DNA of 64,000 nucleotides. Source: Xanthomonas arboricola pv. juglandis. Its GTDB lineage: Bacteria; Pseudomonadota; Gammaproteobacteria; Xanthomonadales; Xanthomonadaceae. The stretch spans positions 1,237,317 through 1,301,316 of the forward strand of contig NZ_JZEF01000001.1 of the NCBI RefSeq assembly GCF_001013475.1. Direction: 5' to 3'. Under the pieces are notes generated by a model that ran no database searches, was not told the origin of the DNA, and saw only the letters and a program-made list of their open reading frames with translations. The translations under genes and the position numbers were made by a program. Positions within the stretch are counted from its first letter, which is position 1. Each line of letters starts with the position of its first letter. Positions 46,829 to 56,754 of the stretch are shown here, piece by piece.

Positions 46829-48676
46829 TTACGGCAGGCCGATCAAGACCTCTTCTGGCTTGAACCAGCCTGTGATCAGGAGCTGATCCCCAACCCTTGC
46901 CGGATTGGAGGCATAGGCAACCAATGCAAGCGACCGTTGCGCGCGGCTGCAGGTAACGTAGAACAACCGACGAGTCGACGCGGTTTGGCTGTCGTCAGCG
47001 CCGCCGCCGAAAAGCTTTTCGTACTTGAATAGAAAACCACGCGCCTCGTGATCGTCCATGACGACCATGACGCGTGGGAACTCGAGTCCTTTCACGCCCT
47101 GATGCGTATCAAAACGCGCTTTGCCACTCACGTACTTGGCATAGGCCCGTACCTGCAGAAAGGGGGTCGTGAGGAACTCGGCGATGGCCTTGTCTCGATC
47201 GCTACGCTCCTGCTTGTCTTCAGCGTCGTTCGCTTCAGCAGTGGCGGCAGCCAAGGCGACATTGAGCATGTCGGGGATCGCAAAAATTCCGGTCTTGGCC
47301 ACGTTATGTAGGACTTCACCAAACGTCACGGACGGATTGCTATCGAGCAGTTCAATCAGCGCATCCACTGCCGCCTGCGCCCTACCCAGCTGCTCAAACT
47401 GATCTTGAGCATGCTTCAGCGCAGATGGGCTCAGCAAGGGTGACGCTGCCCGCATGATTCGTGTGGTGCCAAATTTGTCGTCCTTGGCGTCCCATAGCGG
47501 TAGGATCAGGTTTGAGAAGAGGTTGACTACGGGCAGTGAGCCATCCAGCAGCGACGTCCGAAACTGTGTTACCGGATAGAGCGCTGCCAGCAAATCATCA
47601 AACCCCATCCGAAGGGCCGCCATACGATGCTCCAGGATGAGCACTTTGACCGCATCCTCATCCAGCCACTCCTGATCAGCAGTAAGGCCGGCCATGTGTG
47701 TGCAGATGGCTTTTTCCGCGGCAACCTTATCGATCCCTTCGGATGGAAGCACGTACATCCGTACATGCCCCTCGATCGCGGCGCTACGGGGGATCTGGGT
47801 CTGCTGATCGGTTGACTCGCGGATCTTGTTGATGAGCTCAATGACTCGCCGGGGGCACCGAAAGTTCAGCCGCTTAGTCGGTGTGGCCCAGTCACTGGGC
47901 AGGTTTTCGCCCAAGCCCGGGTGACCATCGCCGTAGATGCGCTGCATCAAGTCGCCGAAGAGGCCCACTACAACTTCGTCCTTGTGCGCGGCCTGGAAGG
48001 TGAACAAGGCTTCCACAATGTGACGGTTTGTATCCTGACTCTCATCAACAAGTATGTAGGGATAGCCATCGCGCAGGATGTGCCGAAGCACGGGTTTGGA
48101 CTTCAAAAAATCCCCAGCCAGATGTAGCACTTCGGCGTGATTAAGCGAGCCCCTGCCCCGGTTATCTCCGTCAGGGCTGTAAATGAAGGTCTTGGTGGTG
48201 TCGAGTCGGGCTAGCCGTCGTGTCTTGGACGCGATGTCGGCGATCCTGCCCGCGGATGTTTTCGTGCCTGCACGTCCCTTGGCTTCCTTGGCCTGCAGAT
48301 CCTCAATGTCGGCCTGGAGTGAAACTCGAAGCCACTCTCGGATGTCGTGATTGAATCCTTCGATCAAGGTCCAGGCAAAGCTGTGGATCGTGGACACCGC
48401 AATGATGGGATCAAACTGCGTGCGCCGGATGATTTCATCACGTGCCGCCTTCGTGTAGGTAATGACCGCGACCTTCTGCCCACGGATTCTCAGGCGTGCG
48501 CCGGCCGTGTCGCGGAGGTGGTCCAGTGCCCCAACCAGCGAGCGGGTCTTACCCGAGCCAGCTCCGGCAAACAGGAAGAAGCTTCTGGGAGCCCGAGGAT
48601 CGAGGCAGTTCTTGATCTCCTCGTCTACATGACGATCGAGTTCATCGTTGGGGACTGCGGCGGCCTCACTGATCAT
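46829..48676 (-). CDS. gajB: Gabija GajB-like UvrD-family helicase
   Basis: This 615-aa superfamily 1A helicase shows the motifs in order: I AGAGSGKTRSL, Ia ITYTKAA, II YILVDESQDTN, III GDLMQRIY, IV LNFRCPRRVI, V THQGVKGLEFPRVMVV and VI FYVTCSRAQRSLAL. It follows an OLD-family nuclease gene with a 4-base stop-start overlap, which is the Gabija gajA-gajB layout. In Gabija, GajB senses DNA ends or nucleotides and acts with the GajA nuclease complex. It looks intact but lies downstream of the IS within gajA, so expression may be reduced. Confidence 0.83.
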   Translation of the reverse strand: MISEAAAVPNDELDRHVDEEIKNCLDPRAPRSFFLFAGAGSGKTRSLVGALDHLRDTAGARLRIRGQKVAVITYTKAARDEIIRRTQFDPIIAVSTIHSFAWTLIEGFNHDIREWLRVSLQADIEDLQAKEAKGRAGTKTSAGRIADIASKTRRLARLDTTKTFIYSPDGDNRGRGSLNHAEVLHLAGDFLKSKPVLRHILRDGYPYILVDESQDTNRHIVEALFTFQAAHKDEVVVGLFGDLMQRIYGDGHPGLGENLPSDWATPTKRLNFRCPRRVIELINKIRESTDQQTQIPRSAAIEGHVRMYVLPSEGIDKVAAEKAICTHMAGLTADQEWLDEDAVKVLILEHRMAALRMGFDDLLAALYPVTQFRTSLLDGSLPVVNLFSNLILPLWDAKDDKFGTTRIMRAASPLLSPSALKHAQDQFEQLGRAQAAVDALIELLDSNPSVTFGEVLHNVAKTGIFAIPDMLNVALAAATAEANDAEDKQERSDRDKAIAEFLTTPFLQVRAYAKYVSGKARFDTHQGVKGLEFPRVMVVMDDHEARGFLFKYEKLFGGGADDSQTASTRRLFYVTCSRAQRSLALVAYASNPARVGDQLLITGWFKPEEVLIGLP

Positions 48677-50332
48677 GCTGCACTCGCCTTGGGCGCAAGA
48701 TCAGCCTCTTTGCGCTTCAGCTGCTCATTCAGCCACAGCAATCCATGCACGATGTAGGCCGGCAAATGTAATTGCTCGATGTCGTCGCTGAATAAGAGCT
48801 CAAGGGCGAACTCAGCCTTATCACCGTCCTTGATCGCCTCGGCGACAGCGGTTGTCAGCTGATTGCTGTCTTGGGCGGTGTCGGCGATCACCTGGAACTT
48901 GCTCGCCAAGCCAGTGGCCTTACGGGCCTTGAAGAAATCATAATTCCTGTAGAGCAAGGCGTCTTCGAACGTGTTGGCATGGATTTCCACATCGACTGCT
49001 CCGAGCATCAGTTTCTCTCCGGTCTGATACGCGGAGCGCACGGCATAGCCATTGGAATACACGATGGCCTTTTCCTTCTCATCCAGCCTCATGAGGACAT
49101 CTACATCAGTCTGCTTGGGTGCCCAAGAGCGCAGCGTTTCATTGCGCGCTTCAAGTCCCTTGCCGAGCGCCGGGGTCCTGGCTTGATTGGAAGTCGGATC
49201 CTTCGCGTCGAGGTCGGTGATGATCAATGTTGTCAGGCCCAGGGTGTCCACCAGACCTTTAAACCGGTGCGCATGGCTCCCGCCCACCTCCAGCCAGGTG
49301 ATGTAGCGCGTCCGCAAGTACTCGAATAAATCGGCCTGTTCGACGAAATGGGGAACAAGGATGCGCTCAGCACTGCCTTCGATGAAGATGGCGGCATCAG
49401 CGAAAAACAAGTCGCAATGCGTCGCTTTGAGATAGCGCGACACGAACTTTGCCGTCTGGTCCGGTTTGCCGAACACCGATGAGAGATTGACCACGCAGGC
49501 GGTGGGGGTCTTGCGGCCCTCGGAAGGGGGAAGCCGCCGGAAGTAGCGAAGCGCCGCAAAATCGCAGGCATGGGCAATGTGACTGGAATGGGTGCTCACG
49601 ACGAGTTGCGTCCTGAAATCAAGCGACTTTCCCAAGGTAGGATCATTGCGTAGAACGTCGTAGGCGTGCCTGATGAAAACCTGTTGCACCTGGGCATGAA
49701 GATACGCCTCTGGCTCTTCGACCAACATCAGGTGCAGCGGCGGAGTGGGCCTTACATCGTGTCCTGTTCCGGCCTTGCCCACCCGCATCCATGCATCGCG
49801 GTAGCTCATCAAATTGAAGACCATCGAGACCAAGTTCTGGTAACCAAGCCCGTTAGAGTCCTCCGGCAAGCGGTGCATGTGCTCCCCCGCGGCCGCGGGA
49901 ATTTCATACAGAATGGCTGACTCATGGCTCAAGCCGTCCTGCAACTTGAGCTTGGTCGCAATCTTCAGTTTTGGGTCGGATATGCCTGGATAGCCAAGCT
50001 TCTGAAGTTCGATCAGCGCCTTGTCGAAAGCTTCAGATAGCCTGTCATCGAAAGCCTTGCGCGCCTTCTCCAGCGCTTCCATGGCTTTGATATCGGTCAG
50101 TTCCGGCGCGTCACGCCAGTCCAGGTGCCTGTCATAGTAGGAGCGAAGCTGAGTGGAGAGTCGACCTGCACTGCGAGCGTCTGCGCCTGCATCCTCGCGC
50201 TGCATGCGGTCACTGGTGGTCCCGAAACCTCGTTGTGCGCTGATCTCATCGATCTGGATGAGGCCGTCCAGTGGATTGCCCTCAATGGGCTCGGCGTCAT
50301 CGGAGAGGGCCTGCATGCGAGCAACGCCATCA
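48673..50332 (-). pseudogene. gajA: Gabija gajA (OLD-family ATPase/TOPRIM nuclease), 3' part
   Basis: The 3' part holds the second half of the ABC-type ATPase and the TOPRIM nuclease: signature-like region YQNLVSMVFNLM, Walker B LMLVEEPEAYLHAQVQ, H-loop VVSTHSSHIAHA, then the TOPRIM Glu in IFIEGSAERILVP and the acidic LIITDLDAKD. The upstream part of the gene is separated by an IS5-family element. Joining the halves at the ATCA duplication gives an uninterrupted 755-codon frame (...EEPTD, then GVARMQALSDD). An internal ATG at 50301 could start a TOPRIM-bearing fragment without the P-loop. Confidence 0.85.
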
Positions 50333-51561
50333 GGGCAGCTCTAAAAACCCCCGATCCTTGGCATCATAGTTCCACCGCCATCCAGGGTAAGAGCCGATGA
50401 TCAGTCTGTTTGCCGGGGCCGAGCGCGAAGCCAAGCGCCAGCAGTTGAGCGATCCGCTGGAGCTGCTGTCGCGGCACATCGATTTCGTCGCGATCGCGGC
50501 GGTGATCGATGGCCACCTTCGCCTGGGCACGGGTGCCAAGGGCGGTCGCCCGGCGTGGCCGACGGAGCTGATGATCCGGCTGCTGCTGTTGCAGCAGTTG
50601 TACAACCTGTCCGACGAGGCGCTGGAGTACCAGGTGCTGGACCGTCGCAGCTTCCAGCGCTTCCTGGGGTTGGAACACAGCGGCAAGGTGCCTGACGCCA
50701 AGACGATCTGGGTGTGGCGTGAGCGGCTCAAGAAGAACGATCTGATCGGCGACATCAGCGCGGCGGTGAGCGGCCAGTTGCAGCGGGCCGGGTTCATTGC
50801 CCGGGGTGGACAGATCATTGATGCGAGCATCGTCAGCGCGCCGATCCAGCGCAATACGCGCGAGGAGAACGCCCGGATCAAGCGAGGCGAGGCTGTGCAG
50901 GACTGGAGCGATGCCAAGCGGCGGCAGAAGGACGTGCAGGCGCGCTGGACGCTCAAGCACGGCAAGGCCCATTACGGCTACAAGCTGCACGCCAACACGG
51001 ATCGGCGCTGGGGGTTCATCCGGCGGCACGAGGTGAGTGCGGCCAACGTGCACGACAGCCGGCACTTCGAGACGCTGCTCGATCCAGTCAACACCGGGCG
51101 CACGGTACGGGCCGACAGCGCCTATGCCAGCCAGGCTCGGGAAACCGAACTCAGGCGACAAGGCTACCGCGCGGACATCCAGCACAAGGGGCAGACGGAC
51201 AAGCCGCTGAGCCTGGCCCAGCAGCGTCGGAACCATCGCATCGCCAAGGATCGGGCGTTCGGCGAGCATCCGTTTGCCCGACTCGCCCAACAGGGAGGCA
51301 AATGCCTGCGCACGATTGGCCTGGCGCGAGCCCAGGTGGTGATCGGCCTGAAGGTTGCCGCACACAACCTGATGAGGCTGGCGCGGCTGCAGAGCCAGGG
51401 GATCGTGCCGGCGTGAGCGGAAACGGCGGCTGACAGGCCGCAATCCGGGTTTGAAATGCCATGGGTCGGCTCTTCGCGCCCCTTCGACCGGCAGGTGCGA
51501 GGGGGGCCTGTCGCCTTACCGAACATCTCAAACGGCAGAATCGAGGTTGTTCGAGGTGCCC
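50333..51561 (+). mobile_element. IS5-family insertion sequence (IS1478-like) inside gajA
   Basis: The element is 1,229 bp with imperfect terminal inverted repeats: left GGGCAGCTCTAAAAACC, right complement GGGCACCTCGAACAACC. ATCA flanks both ends (50329-50332 and 51562-51565), a 4-base target duplication typical of the IS5 group. It carries one transposase gene. The same end sequence, inverted, starts at 63960. Confidence 0.9.
50397..51416 (+). CDS. IS5-family transposase
   Basis: This 339-aa DDE transposase has an N-terminal dimerisation/DNA-binding region (LMIRLLLLQQLYNLSDEALEY is its typical helix, shown in part: LLLLQQLYNLSDEALE) and the catalytic residues Asp in GGQIIDASIVS, Asp in VRADSAYAS and Glu in RAFGEHPFARLAQ. 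It is full length, so the element may be mobile. The IS group is given by motif and the 4-base duplication. Confidence 0.93.
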   Translation: MISLFAGAEREAKRQQLSDPLELLSRHIDFVAIAAVIDGHLRLGTGAKGGRPAWPTELMIRLLLLQQLYNLSDEALEYQVLDRRSFQRFLGLEHSGKVPDAKTIWVWRERLKKNDLIGDISAAVSGQLQRAGFIARGGQIIDASIVSAPIQRNTREENARIKRGEAVQDWSDAKRRQKDVQARWTLKHGKAHYGYKLHANTDRRWGFIRRHEVSAANVHDSRHFETLLDPVNTGRTVRADSAYASQARETELRRQGYRADIQHKGQTDKPLSLAQQRRNHRIAKDRAFGEHPFARLAQQGGKCLRTIGLARAQVVIGLKVAAHNLMRLARLQSQGIVPA

Positions 51562-52173
51562 ATCAGTGGGCTCTTCCACTTTCGCCGGGTCCAGCAGGTA
51601 TGCCTTCACTTTGAAGAAGGTCCGCAGCCGCCGCTCCAAAAAGTCGATCAGATTGAGCGGCCAGAGCTCCAATTGGGGCGGATCCTCCTTGCCTTCCGCA
51701 GCTTTGGCCGCAGCGATCGTGATGTCGGCCGCCTTTCTTCTAGCCGCGATGTACTCCTGCTGGAACTTGACGGCGTCCTCGGGCTCAAAGCGAAACCGGA
51801 CCCCGAGAGGAGCGGCCTGCCAATCCAGCGTAGGAAGCAGCTTTTGCACGTAATGCATCTCGCCTTTCTTGACCTGGAGCCACACATCCAGTTGAGGCAG
51901 GAACTCTAGGATGCCGGGCGCGGGCAACTCTGTGTCCGCAGCTATCGCTGTCTCCCAAGCCTCCCCCTTCGCATTCAGGGCTTGCCAGTGCGCGAGCGAG
52001 AGATCGTTGATGGTAAAACCGCGCGTATCGACAAGGAAACGTCGCAACGCGGTCATGGCGGATGTCTTTCCGCTATTGTTGGCGCCCACCAGCACCGTCT
52101 TGTCGGGAGCGAAGGAGATACGCGCTGCCAAAAGCTTCCGGTAGTTCCCGATTTCGACCATTGTTATCAGCAC
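51562..52173 (-). pseudogene. gajA: Gabija gajA, 5' part with P-loop
   Basis: The gene starts at GTG 52173, with AAGGAG 7 bases upstream, inside the last codons of jetD. The first 204 residues include the Walker A motif LVGANNSGKTSAMTAL and the start of the OLD ATPase domain, ending ...LLDPAKVEEPTD at the IS insertion. The fragment alone would read on into the IS with foreign residues and would lack Walker B and the nuclease. Confidence 0.88.
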
Positions 52174-52177
52174 GTCG

Positions 52178-53398
52178 CTACTCCTTATCGATCGAATCAG
52201 TAGTCACTGGCGCGGCCAGTAGTGGATGTCCGCTGTTATGCAAAGGATGGCGGGCAGCGATCCTGGCGACTGCTTCTAGAACTCTGGGCCACTGCTGCCC
52301 CCACGCCAGCCGCTCCTGCTCAAGGCGCATGCCCGCGAAGAATTGGTCATTGAGAAGTAAATAATAGGTAGCCTGCTCTGCAGCCGTAAGGCGCTTTAGC
52401 TCGGCTCGCCGCTGCTTAGGATCTGGTACGCAGAGTGCTCGATTGTTTGAAAGCGTCGCCTCATCCATCGAAAACGACGATGCGTTAGGTAGTTCGCTAC
52501 GAACGGCGTTCAGGATCTCAAATCCTGCAGTGTCGATGTCACCCCAGTAGACGATCGGTAGCTCACGCAGCCACGCAATTTTTGAGAGGCTACGTGCGCC
52601 AAATCCCTGGCCAAAGAAGAGCGCAACGCCGGGAATATCGTCAAACGCGAGAAAAGTCTGGAGGTTCTCCACCACGACTGCGCAGCGTACGGGGAGCGAG
52701 AGCGCACTGATCGAAGCGATGGGGGCAGATATATCATCAAGACCTCCTAGCTTCGCGCGAAGCAAGGGGTCCAGCAGCCGCATCCGAATACGCGGAAGGT
52801 CCTGCTTGAACGTTCCTAAACCGGCCTCTTCCTTACTTGCAGTGGTTCTACTTAGCTCAAGTGCGACCGTGCCGCTTTTCTGCGCCCACTTGGTGTCTAT
52901 GCCGGGTACAGGCACCTGACGAATGAAGAGATCCGCATCCGGGTTATCTTTCAACCACTCTAAGAGTGCTTGCATGCGAGTGAAGTCGTCCTCACGCGCC
53001 TCAATGAGCCAGCGAAGGCCTCTCCCACCCGGCGTGCTGCCCGGCCATCTCGCCTGCCAAGACAAGAGTCGCGCTCGTGCCTGCTTCCACGCCGCAAGCT
53101 TATCTGTTCCGAGGAAATGGGCGAGCGTCTCTGGCCCGTCAAACGACACATGCGCAGGCAAGACTTGTGCGCCGCCAAGGCTCGGCCAAGCCCGGTTGAC
53201 CGATGACACAGCTACGCCACTCATTAGCCAGCCGTCGCGCCACGCAACAAAGCGCGTCCAGTCTGAGAGCGCCTCCTTTTGCGAGGGCGGCCCCAGCGCA
53301 AGGGTCAGTGGCCACGTGCCGGTGCCCGCGAGCCACCCGAGCCACCTGTTCTCCCACGCTCGCCCCAGTTGCTCGCGCGCCTCATGGATCGCCTTCAC
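52178..53398 (-). CDS. jetD: Wadjet JetD (DUF3322/DUF2220, topoisomerase VI-like nuclease)
   Basis: This 406-aa protein has an N-terminal DUF3322-like region (LALGPPSQKEALSDWTRFVAW) and a C-terminal DUF2220 TOPRIM-like part with IVYWGDIDTAGFEILNAVR, whose D-x-D would bind the metal. JetD cleaves circular plasmid DNA once the JetABC loop-extruding complex has stalled on it. It overlaps jetC by 4 bases and ends 4 bases before the gajA start codon, so jetD and gajA are almost certainly co-transcribed. Confidence 0.9.
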   Translation of the reverse strand: MKAIHEAREQLGRAWENRWLGWLAGTGTWPLTLALGPPSQKEALSDWTRFVAWRDGWLMSGVAVSSVNRAWPSLGGAQVLPAHVSFDGPETLAHFLGTDKLAAWKQARARLLSWQARWPGSTPGGRGLRWLIEAREDDFTRMQALLEWLKDNPDADLFIRQVPVPGIDTKWAQKSGTVALELSRTTASKEEAGLGTFKQDLPRIRMRLLDPLLRAKLGGLDDISAPIASISALSLPVRCAVVVENLQTFLAFDDIPGVALFFGQGFGARSLSKIAWLRELPIVYWGDIDTAGFEILNAVRSELPNASSFSMDEATLSNNRALCVPDPKQRRAELKRLTAAEQATYYLLLNDQFFAGMRLEQERLAWGQQWPRVLEAVARIAARHPLHNSGHPLLAAPVTTDSIDKE

Positions 53399-56300
53399 TC
53401 CGCAAGCTCCATCCCCCGCCGCGCGCCTTCGGGGAGTCTCAACCGCCGCTGATCGGCGTCGTAGGCGATGTGCAGAAGACTCGACACCTTGCGATCCTTG
53501 ATCGAGACGTAGGTCGCTCCGCCCACGAACTCTTCCAGCGTCATCACCGACTTCATGGGCGTCGCGACGATCATCTGAAAGCCCATGCCGGTGAAAATGC
53601 GCATGCAGGTGGCGGTGAATTCGTTGTCGGTTTTGGTGAAAGCCTCATCGAGTACAACGGCCGCATACGACGGCACGCCGCCGTCCGACCCGCCGAGCTT
53701 GAAGCGCAGGGCAGCGGCAAGGCACGTCGCGGTGAGCTTTTGCCGCTGACCGCCAGACTTGCCGCCGGCCCCGCCATAGTTCTCGACGACTACTCCGCTG
53801 ATGCGGTCGCACTCATCGGCAATAAACTCAACGTGCTTACGCACATCAAGCACTAGGTCTCGCCACTGCCTTCCGGCCGCGTCATCCGCGCGAAGGTCCT
53901 GAATGAGGCGGCGAAGGCCCTCAAACTGCGCCTCAGCGGTTTCCTCCGTCAGCTCCCCCCGCTGCGCGAACAGCGTGCCAAGGCGCCTGCGGAACTCGCG
54001 CGGTTCATCGAGGCCCCGATCCTCCGTGCGGATGTAGAGATAGGTGTCCGGGTTGTAGGGCACCGGCCGCAGCGCCCGGTTGACGTCGTCCATACCGTTT
54101 TCAATTTCCGAGCGCGCCTCGTGCAGGTGCTGGGAGAGCTCAGCGAGGCGCTGCATGCTTTGCTTTCGGAGTAGCTCCTGAAAGCGCGCTTCGTGCTTTG
54201 GGAGGCCATCCGTTTCCAATCGCTCGAGCTTGGCAAAGAAGTCCGTCGCGCTTGGAAGGTTCGGCTGGAGACTGCCGCGCTCCTCCGGCCAGCGGTGCAA
54301 GAAGGTCTGAAAGCACTGCAAGATCGACTGCACGTGTGCACTGATCGCCTCACTGAGTACATCTTTCTCTCGGTCGAGCACTTCCCGCACGCGCGCAAGT
54401 TCGCCATGAATCGTTTTGAGGGTCGGCGTCCATGGGCCGCACCGCGCCGTCAGGCCCGCATCGGCCTCAGGCGGAAGCCCTAGCGCGCGAATGGATGCCG
54501 CCTCAAGCTCGCCTGCGTTCTCGGCGCGCTGGCGCTCCAGCGCTTCGATGTCGAGGGTGAGGCGGGTTGCGTCCGCTAGTGCCCGTTTGGCTTCGTCCTG
54601 TTTCTGGACCAGCTGGCCTTGCAGATCGATGAGCCCCGGCGTGCGCTCCAAAAGAGCGCGCTGTGCCTCCTGGTTCTCCTCGATCCTGCGCAGAGCGCCG
54701 GTCAGATCGATGCTTGGCCACTCGACTTCCACAAGATGCGCCGCCGCCTGCGCGCGCAGCCGTATGCCGTCCGCGCTCTGCACCGCTTCGCTACGCCTTT
54801 GGGAAATCTTTGCAAGCGCGCCGGCCGTGTCGGCCGCGTTTCGCTTGAGGCGATCGAGCTTGGCGCGATTGTCCCCAAGCACCCAGCGGCTCTCGTCATC
54901 GACGCGAAACCGGTCGTCCTTCTGGTGGAGACCGCCGCTGAAACGAATCTGCCCTGCCCGCGTGATGCGTCGCTGACCCTTCATCAGGTCCGACGCCTTC
55001 TCGACGCACTCAAAGTCGGCTTGGTGCCAAAGCTCCTTCCAGACCCATTGGCGGTAGGGGCTCTCAGATACGTCTAGGCAGTTCAGCAACAGGCCGGGGC
55101 GCCGGTCACGATTGCCGGTGCTCGGCGTGGGCTCGACTTGGTAATAGCTCCAGCGGCTCCGCAGATGGTTCTTATCGACCCAAGCGGCAACCTGGCGGTA
55201 GTCGTTGACATCCACGAGCAGGGAGGTGCCAAAGCCGCCCAGCAATCGATTGGCCGCGCCCTCCCAGTCCTTGTGCTCAGGTTTGACGGAGATCAGCTCA
55301 CCTGCGAAGGGGACGCGCGATTTCGGGATTCCAAGATCACGGCACATCCAGGCGCGGATCTCTTGCTTGTCGCGGGGGATGCTGGACGTGCTGCCTTCGA
55401 GCGTCTCGATCTCCTTGCGGAGCAGGGACAGCTCCTCCCTGAGGCGCGACTCGTCCACGAGCAGCGTGTCTCGCTCACCTTCCGCGCCTGCAAGGCGCTC
55501 CTCCGCCCGGGCCTGCTCCGACCGCGCCGCAAGGAGCTGCGCTGCAAACGTGGCCTGATCATCCGCCAGCGTCAGTCCGAGCGCGCCGGCCCAGCCCCCG
55601 GCCGATGTCCGCCTCCGCTCGACCCGTTCCTTATCCAGCAGGAGCTGCCCGCGCGCAGCTTCGAGCTGCGCCAGATCCCCTCCGCCACCCGCGTCCGCAG
55701 CGCGGCGCAAGTTTTCGAGCGCTTCGCTCAGCGCGTGCTGATGCCGATGCGCCTCTTCCGCCTCGATGCGCGTCGTGCTAATCACGCTTTCGAGGCGCAC
55801 ATCCTCATCGCGCAGAAGTCTTGCTGTCTCCTGCGCCTGAAACTGCGGAAGGCTCACGATCAGGCTTCTGACGTGCTGGACCCGGCCCTCCGCAACCTCC
55901 CGATCTCGGTAGGCGTCTCGGGACGGCGCGAGGACGTCAATTTGCTCGCGCGCGACGACCACGGCCCGGTGCGCTTCATCCAGATCCACAAATTCGCTGA
56001 CCAGGCTATCGGCGATCTCAAAGGTCTTCGGCTCGGCGAGCATGTAGTCGCGCAGAAAGCCGTTCAGATCACTCAGATTCTTGGTCGACTGGGTCTGGTG
56101 CAGAAGGTTCAGCGCGTTGGGCTCGACAATCCCGACAACTCGGCACCAGTGCTCCGAGAAGGCCGTGAAGCTCTCGTGCGAACGGTAGGGGGGATCTGAA
56201 AAGCGCTTCGTCAGCGCCTTGCGCTCGCCCGTGAACTCGCCGATTTCCGAGAGATCAAACGGCGCGTCAACGACCAGAAAATGACTCTCGACCTTCGCGT

Positions 56301-56754
56301 TTGAGCCTGCTCCCCGCACCCAAAGCACGCGCACAATCGACATCACGCGCCCAAGCGCATTGGCGTATTCGAGCGCCACGGCCGTCCACGTCGCATTCGT
56401 GCGCAGATACTGTTTGGCGAGCGAGCGCGCGCTCTGGTCATCCGCGCGCTCCGCCCAAGCGCCACGCACATACGACATCAAGGTGCGATCCGGGTCGCGC
56501 TTGCCACTCTCGTCGGCCGCCGCGTTAAAGCGCACCGTGCGCGGGGACACCGTCAGCGCGGAGATCGCGTCGAGCAGCGTGGACTTACCCGCGCCGCTCG
56601 GACCGATGATTAGGGTGCCTTCGGGGGACACCGGCATGCGGTGCAGGCCCGTGAATGTCCCCCAGTTGAGGACGCTGAGCTGACGCATTCGAAACTGTTC
56701 ATCCTGCGGGTCTGGCAGGTCCGACAAGTGAAACACCTCGGCCGAACTATGCAT
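53395..56754 (-). CDS. jetC: Wadjet JetC (SMC/MukB-like ATPase)
   Basis: I chose the ATG at 56754 (MHSSAEVFHLSDLPDPQ), giving 1119 aa; the longer frame upstream runs across jetB. The N-terminal half-ATPase has the P-loop LIIGPSGAGKSTLLDAISAL. Two long coiled coils flank a hinge region around residue 560. The C-terminal half has the signature GAGGKSGGQRQKLTAT and Walker B AAVVLDEAFTKTDNEF. It is the loop-extruding motor of the condensin-like JetABC complex. It overlaps jetB by 8 bases and jetD by 4. Confidence 0.93.
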   Translation of the reverse strand: MHSSAEVFHLSDLPDPQDEQFRMRQLSVLNWGTFTGLHRMPVSPEGTLIIGPSGAGKSTLLDAISALTVSPRTVRFNAAADESGKRDPDRTLMSYVRGAWAERADDQSARSLAKQYLRTNATWTAVALEYANALGRVMSIVRVLWVRGAGSNAKVESHFLVVDAPFDLSEIGEFTGERKALTKRFSDPPYRSHESFTAFSEHWCRVVGIVEPNALNLLHQTQSTKNLSDLNGFLRDYMLAEPKTFEIADSLVSEFVDLDEAHRAVVVAREQIDVLAPSRDAYRDREVAEGRVQHVRSLIVSLPQFQAQETARLLRDEDVRLESVISTTRIEAEEAHRHQHALSEALENLRRAADAGGGGDLAQLEAARGQLLLDKERVERRRTSAGGWAGALGLTLADDQATFAAQLLAARSEQARAEERLAGAEGERDTLLVDESRLREELSLLRKEIETLEGSTSSIPRDKQEIRAWMCRDLGIPKSRVPFAGELISVKPEHKDWEGAANRLLGGFGTSLLVDVNDYRQVAAWVDKNHLRSRWSYYQVEPTPSTGNRDRRPGLLLNCLDVSESPYRQWVWKELWHQADFECVEKASDLMKGQRRITRAGQIRFSGGLHQKDDRFRVDDESRWVLGDNRAKLDRLKRNAADTAGALAKISQRRSEAVQSADGIRLRAQAAAHLVEVEWPSIDLTGALRRIEENQEAQRALLERTPGLIDLQGQLVQKQDEAKRALADATRLTLDIEALERQRAENAGELEAASIRALGLPPEADAGLTARCGPWTPTLKTIHGELARVREVLDREKDVLSEAISAHVQSILQCFQTFLHRWPEERGSLQPNLPSATDFFAKLERLETDGLPKHEARFQELLRKQSMQRLAELSQHLHEARSEIENGMDDVNRALRPVPYNPDTYLYIRTEDRGLDEPREFRRRLGTLFAQRGELTEETAEAQFEGLRRLIQDLRADDAAGRQWRDLVLDVRKHVEFIADECDRISGVVVENYGGAGGKSGGQRQKLTATCLAAALRFKLGGSDGGVPSYAAVVLDEAFTKTDNEFTATCMRIFTGMGFQMIVATPMKSVMTLEEFVGGATYVSIKDRKVSSLLHIAYDADQRRLRLPEGARRGMELAE

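Noticed and set aside
50364..51443. Minus-strand frame across the IS5 transposase
   Set aside because: It is a shadow of the DDE transposase, with no motif of its own.
55138..56199. Plus-strand frame opposite jetC
   Set aside because: It is a shadow of the SMC-type gene. jetC has signature and Walker motifs on the minus strand.
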